Shown in pieces: positions 42,768 through 52,003 of a stretch of 64,000 nt of DNA. The notes below the pieces were generated by a model that was given only the letters and a program-made list of their open reading frames with translations, searched no databases and was not told the origin of the DNA. Source of the DNA: Pseudomonadota bacterium. GTDB lineage: Bacteria > Pseudomonadota > Gammaproteobacteria > Burkholderiales > Burkholderiaceae_B. The stretch lies in contig JAEXOO010000037.1 of the NCBI GenBank assembly GCA_023439305.1, positions 14,511 through 78,510 on the forward strand, given 5' to 3'. Each line of letters begins with the position of its first letter. Position 1 is the stretch's first letter. A program made the position numbers and the translations under genes.

Positions 42768-44120
42768 CAGCACGCCCACTGAACGCTTGCGCGGTGCATT
42801 GCTGCGCACGGCGGTGGCCGGCTTGGCCGGGGCCGCTGCCGAAGGCTCGTAGGGTTTCAAGAAGAACTCATCCACAGGCGGCGTGCTGGAATGGTAGGAG
42901 CGACGCTCGCTGCGCTCGAACCGACCGCCATTGCGCCCGCCCGACGAGGCTGCGGGCAGATCCAGACGCGCACGCGGCACAGGCGACCCTATCAGTTTTT
43001 CGATGTCCTGCAACAAGTTTTCTTCGTCCGGCGCCAGCAGCGCGATCGCCTCGCCCGAAGCCCCGGCTCGACCAGTACGACCGATGCGGTGCACATAGTC
43101 TTCTGCGTTATAGGGCAGATCGAAGTTGATGACGCAGGGAATGCCGGCCACATCCAGGCCGCGAGCGGCCACATCCGTGGCCACCAGCACATCCACATTG
43201 CCGGCCTTGAACGCATCCAGCACCTTCATGCGCTCAAGCTGGCTTTTATTGCCGTGGATGGACTCGGCGCGGATGCCCTCGCGCTCCAGAAAGCGCGCCA
43301 GCTGACCGGCGCCGATCTTGGTATTGGAGAAGACAATGGTCTGGGTCAGCTTCTTGGTCTTGACCAGATGCACGACGGCACGGCGCTTGTCGTCCGCGCT
43401 CATGGGATAGACCAGCTGAGTCACTGTGGAGGCCGTAGCATTGCGGGCCGCCACTTCGATCTCGACCGGATCATTCAGGAAGGAGCGCGCCAGCTTGCGG
43501 ATTTCCTTGCTGAACGTAGCCGAGAACAAAAGGCCCTGGCGATTCTTGGGCAGCAGCCCGACGATACGATCCAGGTCTGGCAAAAAGCCCATATCCAGCA
43601 TGCGATCAGCTTCGTCCAGCACCAGAATGCCGACCTGGCCCAGATTGATCGTGCGTTGCTCGATGTGGTCCAGCAGGCGACCCGGTGTGGCGATGACGAT
43701 CTCAACACCCCGGCGCAAGGCTTCTTTCTGGGGGCCGATGTCTACTCCGCCGAAGACAACGGCCGAGCGCAATGGAACAGATTTGCTGTACAGAGCGATA
43801 CTTTCGGCCACCTGATCGGCCAGCTCGCGCGTCGGCGTCAGCACCAAAGCGCGCACGGGATGGCGTGCCGGCGAGGCGCTGGTGTTGGCATGCGCCATCA
43901 GACGATTCAGAATGGGCAGGGAGAAAGCAGCCGTCTTGCCGGTGCCGGTCTGTGCTGCGCCCATGACATCACGCCCGGCCAAGACCACGGGAATGGCTTC
44001 CGCCTGGATCGGCGTGGGCTTGGAGTACCCCGCTTCCAGGACAGCGCTCAGGATTCCAGGGTGCAGACCGAAATCAGCGAAAGTAACGGTATCGGAGGTC
44101 GAAGTAGTTTTATCTGTCAT
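42747..44120 (-). CDS. rhlE: DEAD-box RNA helicase (RhlE type)
   Basis: A 457-residue helicase with all core motifs: Q motif (PTPIQAEAIPVVL), AQTGTGKT (motif I), PTRELADQV (Ia), DEAD (II), SAT (III), ATDVAARGLDVAG (V) and HRIGRTGRAG (VI). A basic Gly/Arg/Ser-rich tail of ~75 residues follows. RhlE proteins help ribosome assembly and mRNA decay. The ATG at 44120 starts a normal N-terminus. It may be another RhlE-like paralogue. Confidence 0.93.
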   Translation of the reverse strand: MTDKTTSTSDTVTFADFGLHPGILSAVLEAGYSKPTPIQAEAIPVVLAGRDVMGAAQTGTGKTAAFSLPILNRLMAHANTSASPARHPVRALVLTPTRELADQVAESIALYSKSVPLRSAVVFGGVDIGPQKEALRRGVEIVIATPGRLLDHIEQRTINLGQVGILVLDEADRMLDMGFLPDLDRIVGLLPKNRQGLLFSATFSKEIRKLARSFLNDPVEIEVAARNATASTVTQLVYPMSADDKRRAVVHLVKTKKLTQTIVFSNTKIGAGQLARFLEREGIRAESIHGNKSQLERMKVLDAFKAGNVDVLVATDVAARGLDVAGIPCVINFDLPYNAEDYVHRIGRTGRAGASGEAIALLAPDEENLLQDIEKLIGSPVPRARLDLPAASSGGRNGGRFERSERRSYHSSTPPVDEFFLKPYEPSAAAPAKPATAVRSNAPRKRSVGVLLGGGRY

Positions 44121-44233
44121 GTACGCAAAAATTCGGCTTGCCCGGGATTGGCAAGCATTTGTAACAACCCTATTTTAGCTTATGCCCGCTTGCCTGATCA
44201 GGAAAGCGGGCACGAACCGTCGGATATGTGGTG

Positions 44234-44569
44234 TTATGCCACTACGGCGCGAATCAGCCAGAAAGCCAGCATGCCGGCTACGATGACCCATACGGCATTA
44301 CGGGTGCGGATGAACACCAGCACGGCGACCAGGCTGGCCAACGCTTTGATATCCAATCGGGGAGTGTCGCCAGGAGCCCAGGGCAGAAGCTCCGGCACGA
44401 TGATCGCCACCAGGGCTGCCACCGGCGCATAGCGCAAGGCGCGCCGCATCCGGTCGGTCAGCGGCAACAGGTCGCCAAACATGAAATAGCCGGTACGGGT
44501 CAGAAGACTGCACAGCACCAACAGGGCGATTGCACCCAAAACGTACCAATCATACTGCCAATCGCTCAT
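44234..44569 (-). CDS. azlD: AzlD-family branched-chain amino acid exporter subunit
   Basis: A 111-residue protein with four hydrophobic segments (VLGAIALLVLCSLLTRTGYFM, YAPVAALVAIIVPELL, LASLVAVLVFIRT, VWVIVAGMLAFWLIRAV), the AzlD layout. Its ATG overlaps the azlC stop (ATGA). With AzlC it forms a two-part exporter of branched-chain amino acids. Confidence 0.92.
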   Translation of the reverse strand: MSDWQYDWYVLGAIALLVLCSLLTRTGYFMFGDLLPLTDRMRRALRYAPVAALVAIIVPELLPWAPGDTPRLDIKALASLVAVLVFIRTRNAVWVIVAGMLAFWLIRAVVA

Positions 44570-45312
44570 TGCCGTGCGTCCCTATGACGTTGCAGTTGTT
44601 CTGCCGCCACGCCGGCCAGCACCCCGCCAAGCACCGCCGCCACCAGCCCCAGACGCAAAGGCAGCATCTGCCCGGCCCAGGCGATCACGCCCGCGGTCAA
44701 CAGGCAAGCCCACATGGGGCGGTTGTTGACCAGCGGGATCAACAGCGCGAGCAAAGCCAGGATTGCAGCGAATTCCAGCGACCAGGAGCTGGGAACGTAG
44801 GCGCTGAGCACGATGCCGGCCAGCGACGCGATCTGCCAACTGACCCAGCCGGGCAGAATGATTCCCAGGTAATACCAGAGATGCTCGCGCGAGCCGCGCT
44901 CTTTCGAGTCGCCATAGCGGGACATGAACAACACGAACACCATATCGCTGGTGATATAGCCCAGTCCCAGCCGCCGCTTCCAATCCAGGTGCCGGAAATA
45001 AGGCTGAAGGGCTGCGCCAAATATCAGAAAGCGAATATTGACCACGAATCCGGCGGCGAAGATCAGCCACAGAGGCGCATGCGATTCAATCAGCGGCAAG
45101 GCTGTTAATTGGGCCGACCCCGCATAAACCAACAGGGTCATCAACGTCGCTTCCAACCCAGTCAGGCCGGACTTGACCATGGCCACGCCGGTCACAAAGC
45201 CCCAGACCACCGTGGCGATCAGGGCGGGAATGAAATCGATGAATCCTTCACGCATATTGACCCGATCCTGGGGACCGGGCAACAAGCGGGCCATTTTTGT
45301 GAAGGCTTGCAC
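44566..45312 (-). CDS. azlC: AzlC-family branched-chain amino acid exporter subunit
   Basis: A 248-residue membrane protein with seven or so hydrophobic segments and the family signature GFVTGVAMVKSGLTGLEATLMTLLVYAGSAQL (early), and NIRFLIFGAALQPYFR. The start is taken as the GTG at 45312, because CAGGAGGGGGC lies directly ahead of it; ATG codons at 45294 and 45255 are alternatives with weaker signals. Works with AzlD. Confidence 0.9.
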   Translation of the reverse strand: MQAFTKMARLLPGPQDRVNMREGFIDFIPALIATVVWGFVTGVAMVKSGLTGLEATLMTLLVYAGSAQLTALPLIESHAPLWLIFAAGFVVNIRFLIFGAALQPYFRHLDWKRRLGLGYITSDMVFVLFMSRYGDSKERGSREHLWYYLGIILPGWVSWQIASLAGIVLSAYVPSSWSLEFAAILALLALLIPLVNNRPMWACLLTAGVIAWAGQMLPLRLGLVAAVLGGVLAGVAAEQLQRHRDARQ

Positions 45313-45595
45313 GCCCCCTCCTGATACCGATGTCCGTCGGGCCAAGACCCGACGGCTGTTTTGCTTATAGTCCGTTATTTTAGGAGTAAAACCTGGAGGA
45401 CGGTGACCGAGGCGCCAAATTGTCCGGCCGCGACAGCCCTTTTGTGTCGCGTGGCGGACAGCCCGGGTGATGAAGCCTATTCGCACAAGGTCACGAAAAA
45501 CAGGCGCCGTCTTGGTACAATCTTTGGATTGTGCCTGCCATGCGCCGGCCGTCTCTTTGTCTATTTGTTGGTCTTATCGTTTTTCAGGAATTCTC

Positions 45596-45808
45596 ATGAG
45601 CGCCGCTATCGAACCCAAAAAAGCAGAGCACGAACTGATCCTGGTCGGGGCCGCCGACCTGCCCGTGCACTGCCCTGGTCCCAAGGCACCGCTTTGGAGC
45701 ATGCATCCGCGCGTGTACATCGATATCAGCAAGACCGGCGAAGCCGCCTGCCCCTACTGTGGCGCCCGCTACCGCCTGAAAGAAGGCGAAAAGGCTCACG
45801 GCCACTGA
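45596..45808 (+). CDS. Small CHCC zinc-finger protein
   Basis: A 70-residue protein with the zf-CHCC pattern: Cys26, His37, then CPYC (Cys52 and Cys55), and an ISKTGEAACPYCGARYRL core. Related short proteins occur widely in proteobacteria, and the same fold is found in a mitochondrial complex I subunit. Its function is unknown. The ATG at 45596 follows TTCAGGAAT. Confidence 0.88.
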   Translation: MSAAIEPKKAEHELILVGAADLPVHCPGPKAPLWSMHPRVYIDISKTGEAACPYCGARYRLKEGEKAHGH

Positions 45809-45911
45809 TTCTGACGGTTGCATCGTTGGATCCCGCCCCCCTTTCCCCCGTCTTTTTGACGACCCCAGCCCTGCGCCCGGTCGGCAAGGCGCGCCCCTGC
45901 GGGGGCGTCGC

Positions 45912-47003
45912 ATGAGCGCGCGTCTGGACTCCAGCGCCTGCCCCCTGCCCGCCTGGCTTCCCGGCGGACATCTGCAGACCATCCATAGCGCTTTTTTCGC
46001 GCGTCACCATCACATTGCGTTCGTGCGACAGCGCCTGGACACTGCCGATGGCGACTTTCTTGATCTCGACTGGACCGGGCCCGGCCTGTTCGCCGACAAG
46101 CTGGCCAGCGGCGCCACGGCCCAAGCGGACGCCCATCTGGCGCGCACCGCCGCCCGCCGCTGGCTGCAGCCCGAAGACTGGGCCAGTCTGCCCTCCAGTG
46201 CCGATACTCACGCCCTGGTTCTGTTCCACGGCCTGGAAGGCAGCAGTCGCAGCCATTACATCCAGGCTATCGCCCAGTACTTTCGGGCACGCGGCTGGGT
46301 AGTGGTCGTGGCCCACTTCCGGGGCTGCTCAGGCTTTCCCAATCGCATGGCCCGCGCCTATTATTCGGGCGACTCGGACGAAGTCAGCTTCATCCTGGAC
46401 TCGGTCCGCAGCCATCTTCCCCATGCCCGCTGGCACGCAGCCGGCACCTCGCTGGGGGGCAATGCCATGCTCAAGTATTTGGGCGAGGCGGGCGAGAAAG
46501 CAAATTGGCTCCAGGCCTGCGCGTCGATTTCCGTCCCGCTGGATCTGGTGGCCTGCGGTCGGTATCTGTCGGAATCGCGCATGGGCCGCTGGTTTTATTC
46601 GCCTTACTTCCTGAAGACCATGCGCACCAAACTGCAGGACAAGGCGCGCCGTTTTCCCGGCCTGATCGACGCCGTACGACTGAATCAGGCGCGCACCCTG
46701 CGCGAATTCGACGACATCTACACGGCCCCCATGCATGGCTTTCGCAATGCACTGGACTATTGGACCCGCGCCTCCAGCAAACCTTTGCTGGGTGCCGTCG
46801 CCGTGCCCACACTGGTGCTGAACGCACGCAACGACCCCTTCGTGCCGGTTTCCTGCCTGCCAGGCGTGCAGGACTGCTCTGACTCCATCTTGCTGCACCA
46901 GCCAGCCGAAGGCGGCCATGTCGGCTTCACGACTGGCCGCTTTCCAGGCAATATGGGATGGCTGCCTGCTCGCCTGGCCCGTTTTTTCGAAACCCGCAGC
47001 TAG
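45912..47003 (+). CDS. YheT-family alpha/beta hydrolase
   Basis: A 363-residue alpha/beta hydrolase of the YheT/YMR210w-like family. LVLFHGLEGSSRSHYIQAIA gives the oxyanion region, AHFRGCSG the family turn, and the nucleophile elbow is GTSLGG. NDPFVP and GGHVGF near the end carry the Asp and His. Likely an esterase or lipase; substrate unknown. It stands alone. Confidence 0.9.
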   Translation: MSARLDSSACPLPAWLPGGHLQTIHSAFFARHHHIAFVRQRLDTADGDFLDLDWTGPGLFADKLASGATAQADAHLARTAARRWLQPEDWASLPSSADTHALVLFHGLEGSSRSHYIQAIAQYFRARGWVVVVAHFRGCSGFPNRMARAYYSGDSDEVSFILDSVRSHLPHARWHAAGTSLGGNAMLKYLGEAGEKANWLQACASISVPLDLVACGRYLSESRMGRWFYSPYFLKTMRTKLQDKARRFPGLIDAVRLNQARTLREFDDIYTAPMHGFRNALDYWTRASSKPLLGAVAVPTLVLNARNDPFVPVSCLPGVQDCSDSILLHQPAEGGHVGFTTGRFPGNMGWLPARLARFFETRS

Positions 47004-47057
47004 GTTTTGCTGGGGCCCCGCGCTCCCTGAAACACGCAGCCCACCCGTGCGCCGCCA

Positions 47058-48554
47058 TCAACTGCGAAACCGCTCCAGCAATACCCGCTCATTGTCGACG
47101 CGCTCGCGCAACTGCCTGATCTGCGTATCCAATTCGGATTGCTGATAGAAATCCGTCGTTAGGTTGCGCGCCTGCTGCAACTGCTCCACCGCCGTAGGCA
47201 AGGCGCCCACCAACTGGTAATACTCGGCCATGGCCCGCCGCGCCTTGACACCGTCGCCCAGGCGATCATAAGTCTGCGCCAGCAACTGATGCAGACGCGG
47301 CACATCAGGCCATTGCTCAATGCGCTGCAACAAGAACTGCAACACCTGCTCGTTCTGCCCGGCCTGCTGCAACACCTGCACGTACGCCAGAGCCACACCC
47401 TGACTTTGCGGCCAGCGCTTCCAGGCAGACTGCGCCCGACTCAAGGCCGCCTGTCGATCTCCGGCCGCAACCTCCACGCTGACGGCCAGAGCATCAGGCT
47501 CAGGCGCCTGATAACGCCCCTGCTCCGTCAACTGCGCCAGAAAGCCACGGGCCTGATCGTAGTCCTGCCGCCCCAAAGCGATATAAGCCAGCCCGTAAAG
47601 GGCGGCAGCCCGTTCGATGCTGTCCTGCCCCTGACGCGCGCTGCTCTGCAGACTCTGCTCCACCCCGCGCAACGCCTGCCCCGCCCCGGCCTGCATGATC
47701 ATCAGCTTGGCGCGTACGTACCAGAACGACGGCGTGTCCTGATACCCCGTGGGCGCATGACCGCTGACCCGGTTCTGGATATCGGATTCGCGCTGCTGAG
47801 ACAAAGGGTGGGTACTGGCATACTCATTGGCCGCTGGGCTTTCATTCAGACGCGACGCCGCCGCAAGGCGTTGGAACATACGCACCATGCCCTGGGGTTC
47901 ATAGCCTGCCTTGGTCAACATCTCGAAGCCGACGCGGTCGGCTTCCTGCTCAGCCTGCCGGGAAAAGCCCAACTGTCTGTCCACGGCAGCCGCCTGCCCG
48001 AAAGCGGCCGCCCCCATGGCCAGATCGCCGCTGCCGGCCAAGGCGCCCAGCAAGGCGCCTGCCAAGGCGGCAATCATCAGGTGATTGCTTTGTGCGCTTT
48101 GCGTAATGCCGCGCGCCACATGACGCTGCGAGACATGGGCGATTTCGTGGGCCAATACGGACGCCAGCTCTGACTCCGATTGCGATGCAGTGATCAGACC
48201 GCTGTGAATGCCGATATAGCCGCCGGGCAAGGCAAAGGCGTTGATGCTGCCGTCACGCAAGGCAAAGACCGTCACAGGTTGCGCCATGGCGGGGCCATGG
48301 CGCGCCAGCTTGCGCCCCATATCGGTCAAATACTGATTGATATCCGAGTCCGCCACATAATCCGGCGAACGACGGCCCTGCTCCATGATGGCGTTGCCCA
48401 GCGTTCGCTCAAGAGAAGGGGAAAGTTCCGCCCCCGAGGCGGCGCCCATGGAAGGAATGCCCATGGGCTGGGCCTGGACAAGCGCCACCGGACTGGCCGC
48501 CAACAACAAAGCCAGGCCTGCGCGCGCCAAGGGGAAGACGAGTTTGGACTGCAT
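47058..48554 (-). CDS. Periplasmic M48 metalloprotease with TPR domain, BepA-like
   Basis: A 498-residue exported protein with signal peptide (1-28, ...LVQAQ). The zinc site HEIAH is at 136-140, and the third ligand lies in QAEQEADRVGFEML (about 200-213). A C-terminal tetratricopeptide-repeat region (about 295-490) follows. This is the BepA/YfgC layout: a chaperone-protease that helps assemble or degrade LptD and other outer-membrane proteins. GGGAG five bases ahead fixes the ATG at 48554. Confidence 0.93.
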   Translation of the reverse strand: MQSKLVFPLARAGLALLLAASPVALVQAQPMGIPSMGAASGAELSPSLERTLGNAIMEQGRRSPDYVADSDINQYLTDMGRKLARHGPAMAQPVTVFALRDGSINAFALPGGYIGIHSGLITASQSESELASVLAHEIAHVSQRHVARGITQSAQSNHLMIAALAGALLGALAGSGDLAMGAAAFGQAAAVDRQLGFSRQAEQEADRVGFEMLTKAGYEPQGMVRMFQRLAAASRLNESPAANEYASTHPLSQQRESDIQNRVSGHAPTGYQDTPSFWYVRAKLMIMQAGAGQALRGVEQSLQSSARQGQDSIERAAALYGLAYIALGRQDYDQARGFLAQLTEQGRYQAPEPDALAVSVEVAAGDRQAALSRAQSAWKRWPQSQGVALAYVQVLQQAGQNEQVLQFLLQRIEQWPDVPRLHQLLAQTYDRLGDGVKARRAMAEYYQLVGALPTAVEQLQQARNLTTDFYQQSELDTQIRQLRERVDNERVLLERFRS

Positions 48555-48571
48555 TCGGACTCCCGACAAAA

Positions 48572-49426
48572 TTAACTGGCCGCAGCAGCAGCGGCAGCGA
48601 CGCGGCGACGGGGCTCAGGAAGACGATGGCGCGCGGACAGCCGCATCAGGGTGCCCAGTGCATAAAGCAGCCCGAAAACCTCCACCAATCCCGCCAGCAC
48701 CCACATGATCAATCCGCCCATGACCTGATCGGCCACGGCAGTCATGCCCGGAATAGCCCGTCCGCACAAATCAAAAATAGGATAGAGATCGTATTCCGTA
48801 AACGTGATGACGGCGCCGACCACCATTTGCGGCACCATGGTGATGACAGGCGAAAGAATGCGCCCGCCCACCGACAGTCGGGCCGGCGGCGAAGGCCGAC
48901 GATCGAGGATCAGATTCCAGTACAGAATGCCGCTGATGACCACGGACCAGTTCATGAGCCGGTACAGGCGCCAATCCAGCATGGAATAGAACTGCACGAC
49001 CGGCAGCATCCAGACCAGCACCAGGAAGACGAACAGAAAAGCCACCAGCACCGGATTGGTCAACACAGCCTGCACCCGTCGCCCGGAAGGGCGTTGCAGC
49101 CAGTTGGCCAGGCGTCGGCGCCAGGCCAGGGGCAGTCCCGCGCGCAGGGTCTGGCCGGGATAGGCGCCCATCAGGAACAAGGGGCCCAGATGATGCAGGA
49201 TCAGATGCTGGGCCCGATGGATGAAGAACATGCGTTCGGCGTAGTAATCCAGCCGCGTATGCAAGGACAAATACAACAGGATCAGGCCAAACCAGAAAAA
49301 ACACTGCCGCACCCGGTTAGGCCGATGCACCCGCAAACCCCGTACATACAGCACGATGACCAGCAGGAAAGTCGCCAGCAGCACGGGAGAGAACTCCCAC
49401 GGGGTCAGCCAGTCTATCAGGGTCAT
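48572..49426 (-). CDS. CtaG-like cytochrome oxidase assembly membrane protein
   Basis: A 284-residue membrane protein with seven or so helices. HTRLDYYAERMFFIHRAQHLILHHLGPLFLMGAYP is the Caa3_CtaG family signature (HRAQHLILHH), with His residues that may bind copper. In Bacillus the family helps form caa3 oxidase. The stretch ends in an Ala-rich tail. No cytochrome oxidase genes are in the window. Confidence 0.88.
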   Translation of the reverse strand: MTLIDWLTPWEFSPVLLATFLLVIVLYVRGLRVHRPNRVRQCFFWFGLILLYLSLHTRLDYYAERMFFIHRAQHLILHHLGPLFLMGAYPGQTLRAGLPLAWRRRLANWLQRPSGRRVQAVLTNPVLVAFLFVFLVLVWMLPVVQFYSMLDWRLYRLMNWSVVISGILYWNLILDRRPSPPARLSVGGRILSPVITMVPQMVVGAVITFTEYDLYPIFDLCGRAIPGMTAVADQVMGGLIMWVLAGLVEVFGLLYALGTLMRLSARHRLPEPRRRVAAAAAAAS

Positions 49427-49456
49427 GAAGGCGCAATCCGGAGAACCAGTTGCAAC

Positions 49457-49798
49457 TTAGTTTATAGCAATACGCTCGCGCCCAGCCCACTTGACGTTCA
49501 GCACGCCCGGGTAATCACGGATAAGACGCGCGCGCTGCATCAGTTCGGCGCGCATCTCGGGGGGGCAGGTCAAGGTGACGCAGGCCTGGGCCGTGTCGTG
49601 GGTGTTGGAGTGATCGACTTCCAGATTGGCCACCCGTATGCCGGCCGTGTTCAGGTCGGAATAGATACGGCGGCGCACCTGCGCCAGGTCGCCACGCGGG
49701 CAGACCACCGTCAGGCGGGATACGGACAGCTGGGTGCGGACGCGGGCTGTGGAAGCCTGGATTCCGGCACGACGCAGAAAGAGATCAAAGATACGCAT
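49457..49798 (-). CDS. Small protein resembling the C-terminal ACT-like domain of MgtC-type proteins
   Basis: A 113-residue soluble protein. TVVCPRGDLAQVRRRIYSDLNTAGIRVANLEVDH, CVTLTCPPEMRAELMQR and YPGVLNVKW follow the pattern of the cytoplasmic ACT-like tail of MgtC family membrane proteins, but no membrane part is encoded here. GAGGGGG before the ATG at 49798 supports translation as a stand-alone protein. It may be a regulator or an eroded MgtC. Confidence 0.65.
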   Translation of the reverse strand: MRIFDLFLRRAGIQASTARVRTQLSVSRLTVVCPRGDLAQVRRRIYSDLNTAGIRVANLEVDHSNTHDTAQACVTLTCPPEMRAELMQRARLIRDYPGVLNVKWAGRERIAIN

Positions 49799-50153
49799 AC
49801 ATTCCCCCTCTTGCGCATGAAACATGCGGCATATCAGGATGCAGAAGCGGTGGCTTCTGCACAGATGGAACGGCGGGATTTCGGGCGGCGGATGCCGCCG
49901 GGAAAAGCCACGCCCTGAAATAGAATCCAGGACGCGGCGGGCTGTGAAGGAATCAGCGGGCCTGAACGCGCCTGGACGTCAGCATGTCGAAGAACATTCG
50001 ACTGGGACTGTCGCCGGGGTCGGGATTCACCACACAGCTCCTATAAAATTGAAGAATCTACATTGTAACCCGCGGGCGTTCCGCCCACAAGGAAAAACCC
50101 TAAGAGCGGGCTTGTAAGCCTTTGTTTTACAACACGCTTGCCGGTACGCTATT
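49799..50153. other. Intergenic region, no gene seen
   Basis: These 355 bases lie between the start of the MgtC-tail-like gene and the end of the TM2 gene (both minus strand). They contain short overlapping frames only, and no clear terminator. Confidence 0.5.
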
Positions 50154-50603
50154 TCAGTAAACGCCGATATCCAGCCAACCCAGGTGACGGTATACGGCCA
50201 GCACAATGATCGCCAACCAGTACAGGCTGACATTGACGAAGGCCACGGCGCCGGCAACGGCCGTCAAGACGCTGGGCCAGCCATGGTGGTTGCGCCCCCC
50301 ACCCTGGGAGTTGTAGACCGCATCGAAGCGGGCCGGGTCGCGCAGCGCAAGAACGACCGCTTCCAGAATGCCTGCCGTCACCGGGACGATCAACAGATGC
50401 AGAAAAATATTGTCCCACCAGGTATCGGCGATCACGACGCCCACGGCCATCAACAGCGTATAGGCCAAAGGCAGCCACCAAAGGCGGCGCCCCAGGTAGT
50501 GGCCATGCGCGCCAAGGGCGCCGAAAAACAGGGCCAGCAAGGCCGCTTGAGTCTTGTTGCGGAAACGCGGAGCCTGGTCGAGCAGCAAAGTCTGTGGGGA
50601 CAT
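50154..50603 (-). CDS. TM2-domain membrane protein
   Basis: A 149-residue protein with an N-terminal TM2-like pair of helices (TQAALLALFFGALGAHGHYLGRRLWWLPLAY) followed by two to three more membrane segments. TM2 proteins are small and uncharacterised in bacteria. The ATG at 50603 is chosen; a second Met at 50636 is possible. It is divergent from the UbiH-like gene. Confidence 0.78.
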   Translation of the reverse strand: MSPQTLLLDQAPRFRNKTQAALLALFFGALGAHGHYLGRRLWWLPLAYTLLMAVGVVIADTWWDNIFLHLLIVPVTAGILEAVVLALRDPARFDAVYNSQGGGRNHHGWPSVLTAVAGAVAFVNVSLYWLAIIVLAVYRHLGWLDIGVY

Positions 50604-50741
50604 GGGCGATATCCGAGCCGGGGCCGGGGCGGCCATTGCGCACGACCGCCGCACCCTGTGCGCAGGCCCGGTCAGGGCCATTCACGGCGGTCACCTTCCC
50701 GTACAATACCCGAATTGCTCCATCGCCGTCACGAGGTCCTC

Positions 50742-51902
50742 ATGAATGCTACCGACTTTGATATCGCCATCTGCGGCGCCGGCCCTGTCGGCGCCGCCCT
50801 GGCGCTGATGCTGGCCGACCAGCATCCGGATCCATCGCGCGTGGCCGTTCTGGGCAAGAACTTCGACCTGGCCAGCACGGACCATGCTCAAGGCGACCCG
50901 CGCACGCTGGCGCTGAACCACGGCAGCCGCCGCCTTATCCTGAGCCAGCTCAAGGCCTGGCCTCGCCAGGCCGCCATCATGCGCACGGTCCACGTATCCC
51001 AGCAAGGGCGCCTGGGCCGTTGCCTTATCAAGGCGGATGAACTCCGGGTACCGGATCTGGGCGCCGTCGTCCACTACGACGACCTGCTCTGGAGCCTGCA
51101 TGCCCGCCTGCGTGAAAGCGGCGTGACACTGCTGCCCGCCCGGCACGCCCAGGCTCGTTCCGCTCCTGGGTGCGTACACGTCGAACACGACGGCGGTCAG
51201 GTCGGCGCCCTGCTGGCCATCCAGTGCGACGGCGTGAGCCCCGCCGGCGTGCGTCGCGACTACAACCAGCACGCGCTGCTGACGACCGTGCGAGCCAGCC
51301 GTCCCCAGGAAGGTTGGGCTTACGAGCGCTTTACTGAATACGGCCCACTGGCAGCGTTGCCCCATCCCGACGCCCCCGATCTGTACGGGATTGTGTGGTG
51401 CAACGCCCCCGAGCGCAGCCAGATGCTGGCCGAGCTGCCCGCCGCCGAGTTCCAGACGGCCCTGGTCCGAGCCTTTGGCGAGCGGCTAGGACTGCTGGAG
51501 CTGGTGTCCGCCCGCCATGTATTCCCCCTGGCGTTCCATGCTGGCCCCAGCCGCTTGTCCGCGCGGCTGCTGGCCGTCGGGAACGCCGCCCAGACCCTGC
51601 ACCCGGTCGCTGGGCAGGGGCTGAACCTGGGGCTGCGCGATGTCGCTCAATTGGCACAAAGCCTGGCAGCCTGGCAGGCCGACTGCCGCCAGGATCCGGA
51701 CCCGTTCCTGACCCGCTACGAACGCCTTCGCCGCCCTGATCGATGGCTGACTGCCGCCATCACTGATACGCTGCCGCGCCTGTTCGCCACCCGCAATCCG
51801 CTGGTGCAGCATGCCTGCGGACTGGGCCTGCTGGCCATGGATACCTTACCCCTGGCCCGGCTGCCCTTCGCCCGCCAGCTTCTACAGGGGCTGCGCGCCT
51901 GA
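50742..51902 (+). CDS. UbiH/COQ6-family FAD monooxygenase
   Basis: A 386-residue flavoprotein. The dinucleotide fold CGAGPVGAALALML is near the N-terminus (about 10-23); GNAAQTLHPVAGQGLNLGLRD (about 288-308) is the second FAD contact shared by UbiH, UbiF and VisC. It probably hydroxylates the ubiquinone ring; which position cannot be told. AGGTCCTC precedes the ATG at 50742. The frame is longer upstream, but that part has no signal. Confidence 0.88.
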   Translation: MNATDFDIAICGAGPVGAALALMLADQHPDPSRVAVLGKNFDLASTDHAQGDPRTLALNHGSRRLILSQLKAWPRQAAIMRTVHVSQQGRLGRCLIKADELRVPDLGAVVHYDDLLWSLHARLRESGVTLLPARHAQARSAPGCVHVEHDGGQVGALLAIQCDGVSPAGVRRDYNQHALLTTVRASRPQEGWAYERFTEYGPLAALPHPDAPDLYGIVWCNAPERSQMLAELPAAEFQTALVRAFGERLGLLELVSARHVFPLAFHAGPSRLSARLLAVGNAAQTLHPVAGQGLNLGLRDVAQLAQSLAAWQADCRQDPDPFLTRYERLRRPDRWLTAAITDTLPRLFATRNPLVQHACGLGLLAMDTLPLARLPFARQLLQGLRA

Positions 51903-52003
51903 GCCTTGCCATCGAAGCACAGGCCGCTCAAGCGGCCCGCACGTCTTAAGCTCATGCAAAGTCTTCTCCCACAGAGCCGGACGGGAAGGGTAAAATCCCA
52001 TAA

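Noticed and set aside
42891..44432. Plus-strand frame opposite the rhlE-type gene
   Set aside because: Antisense of a clear DEAD-box helicase; no ribosome binding site or domain.
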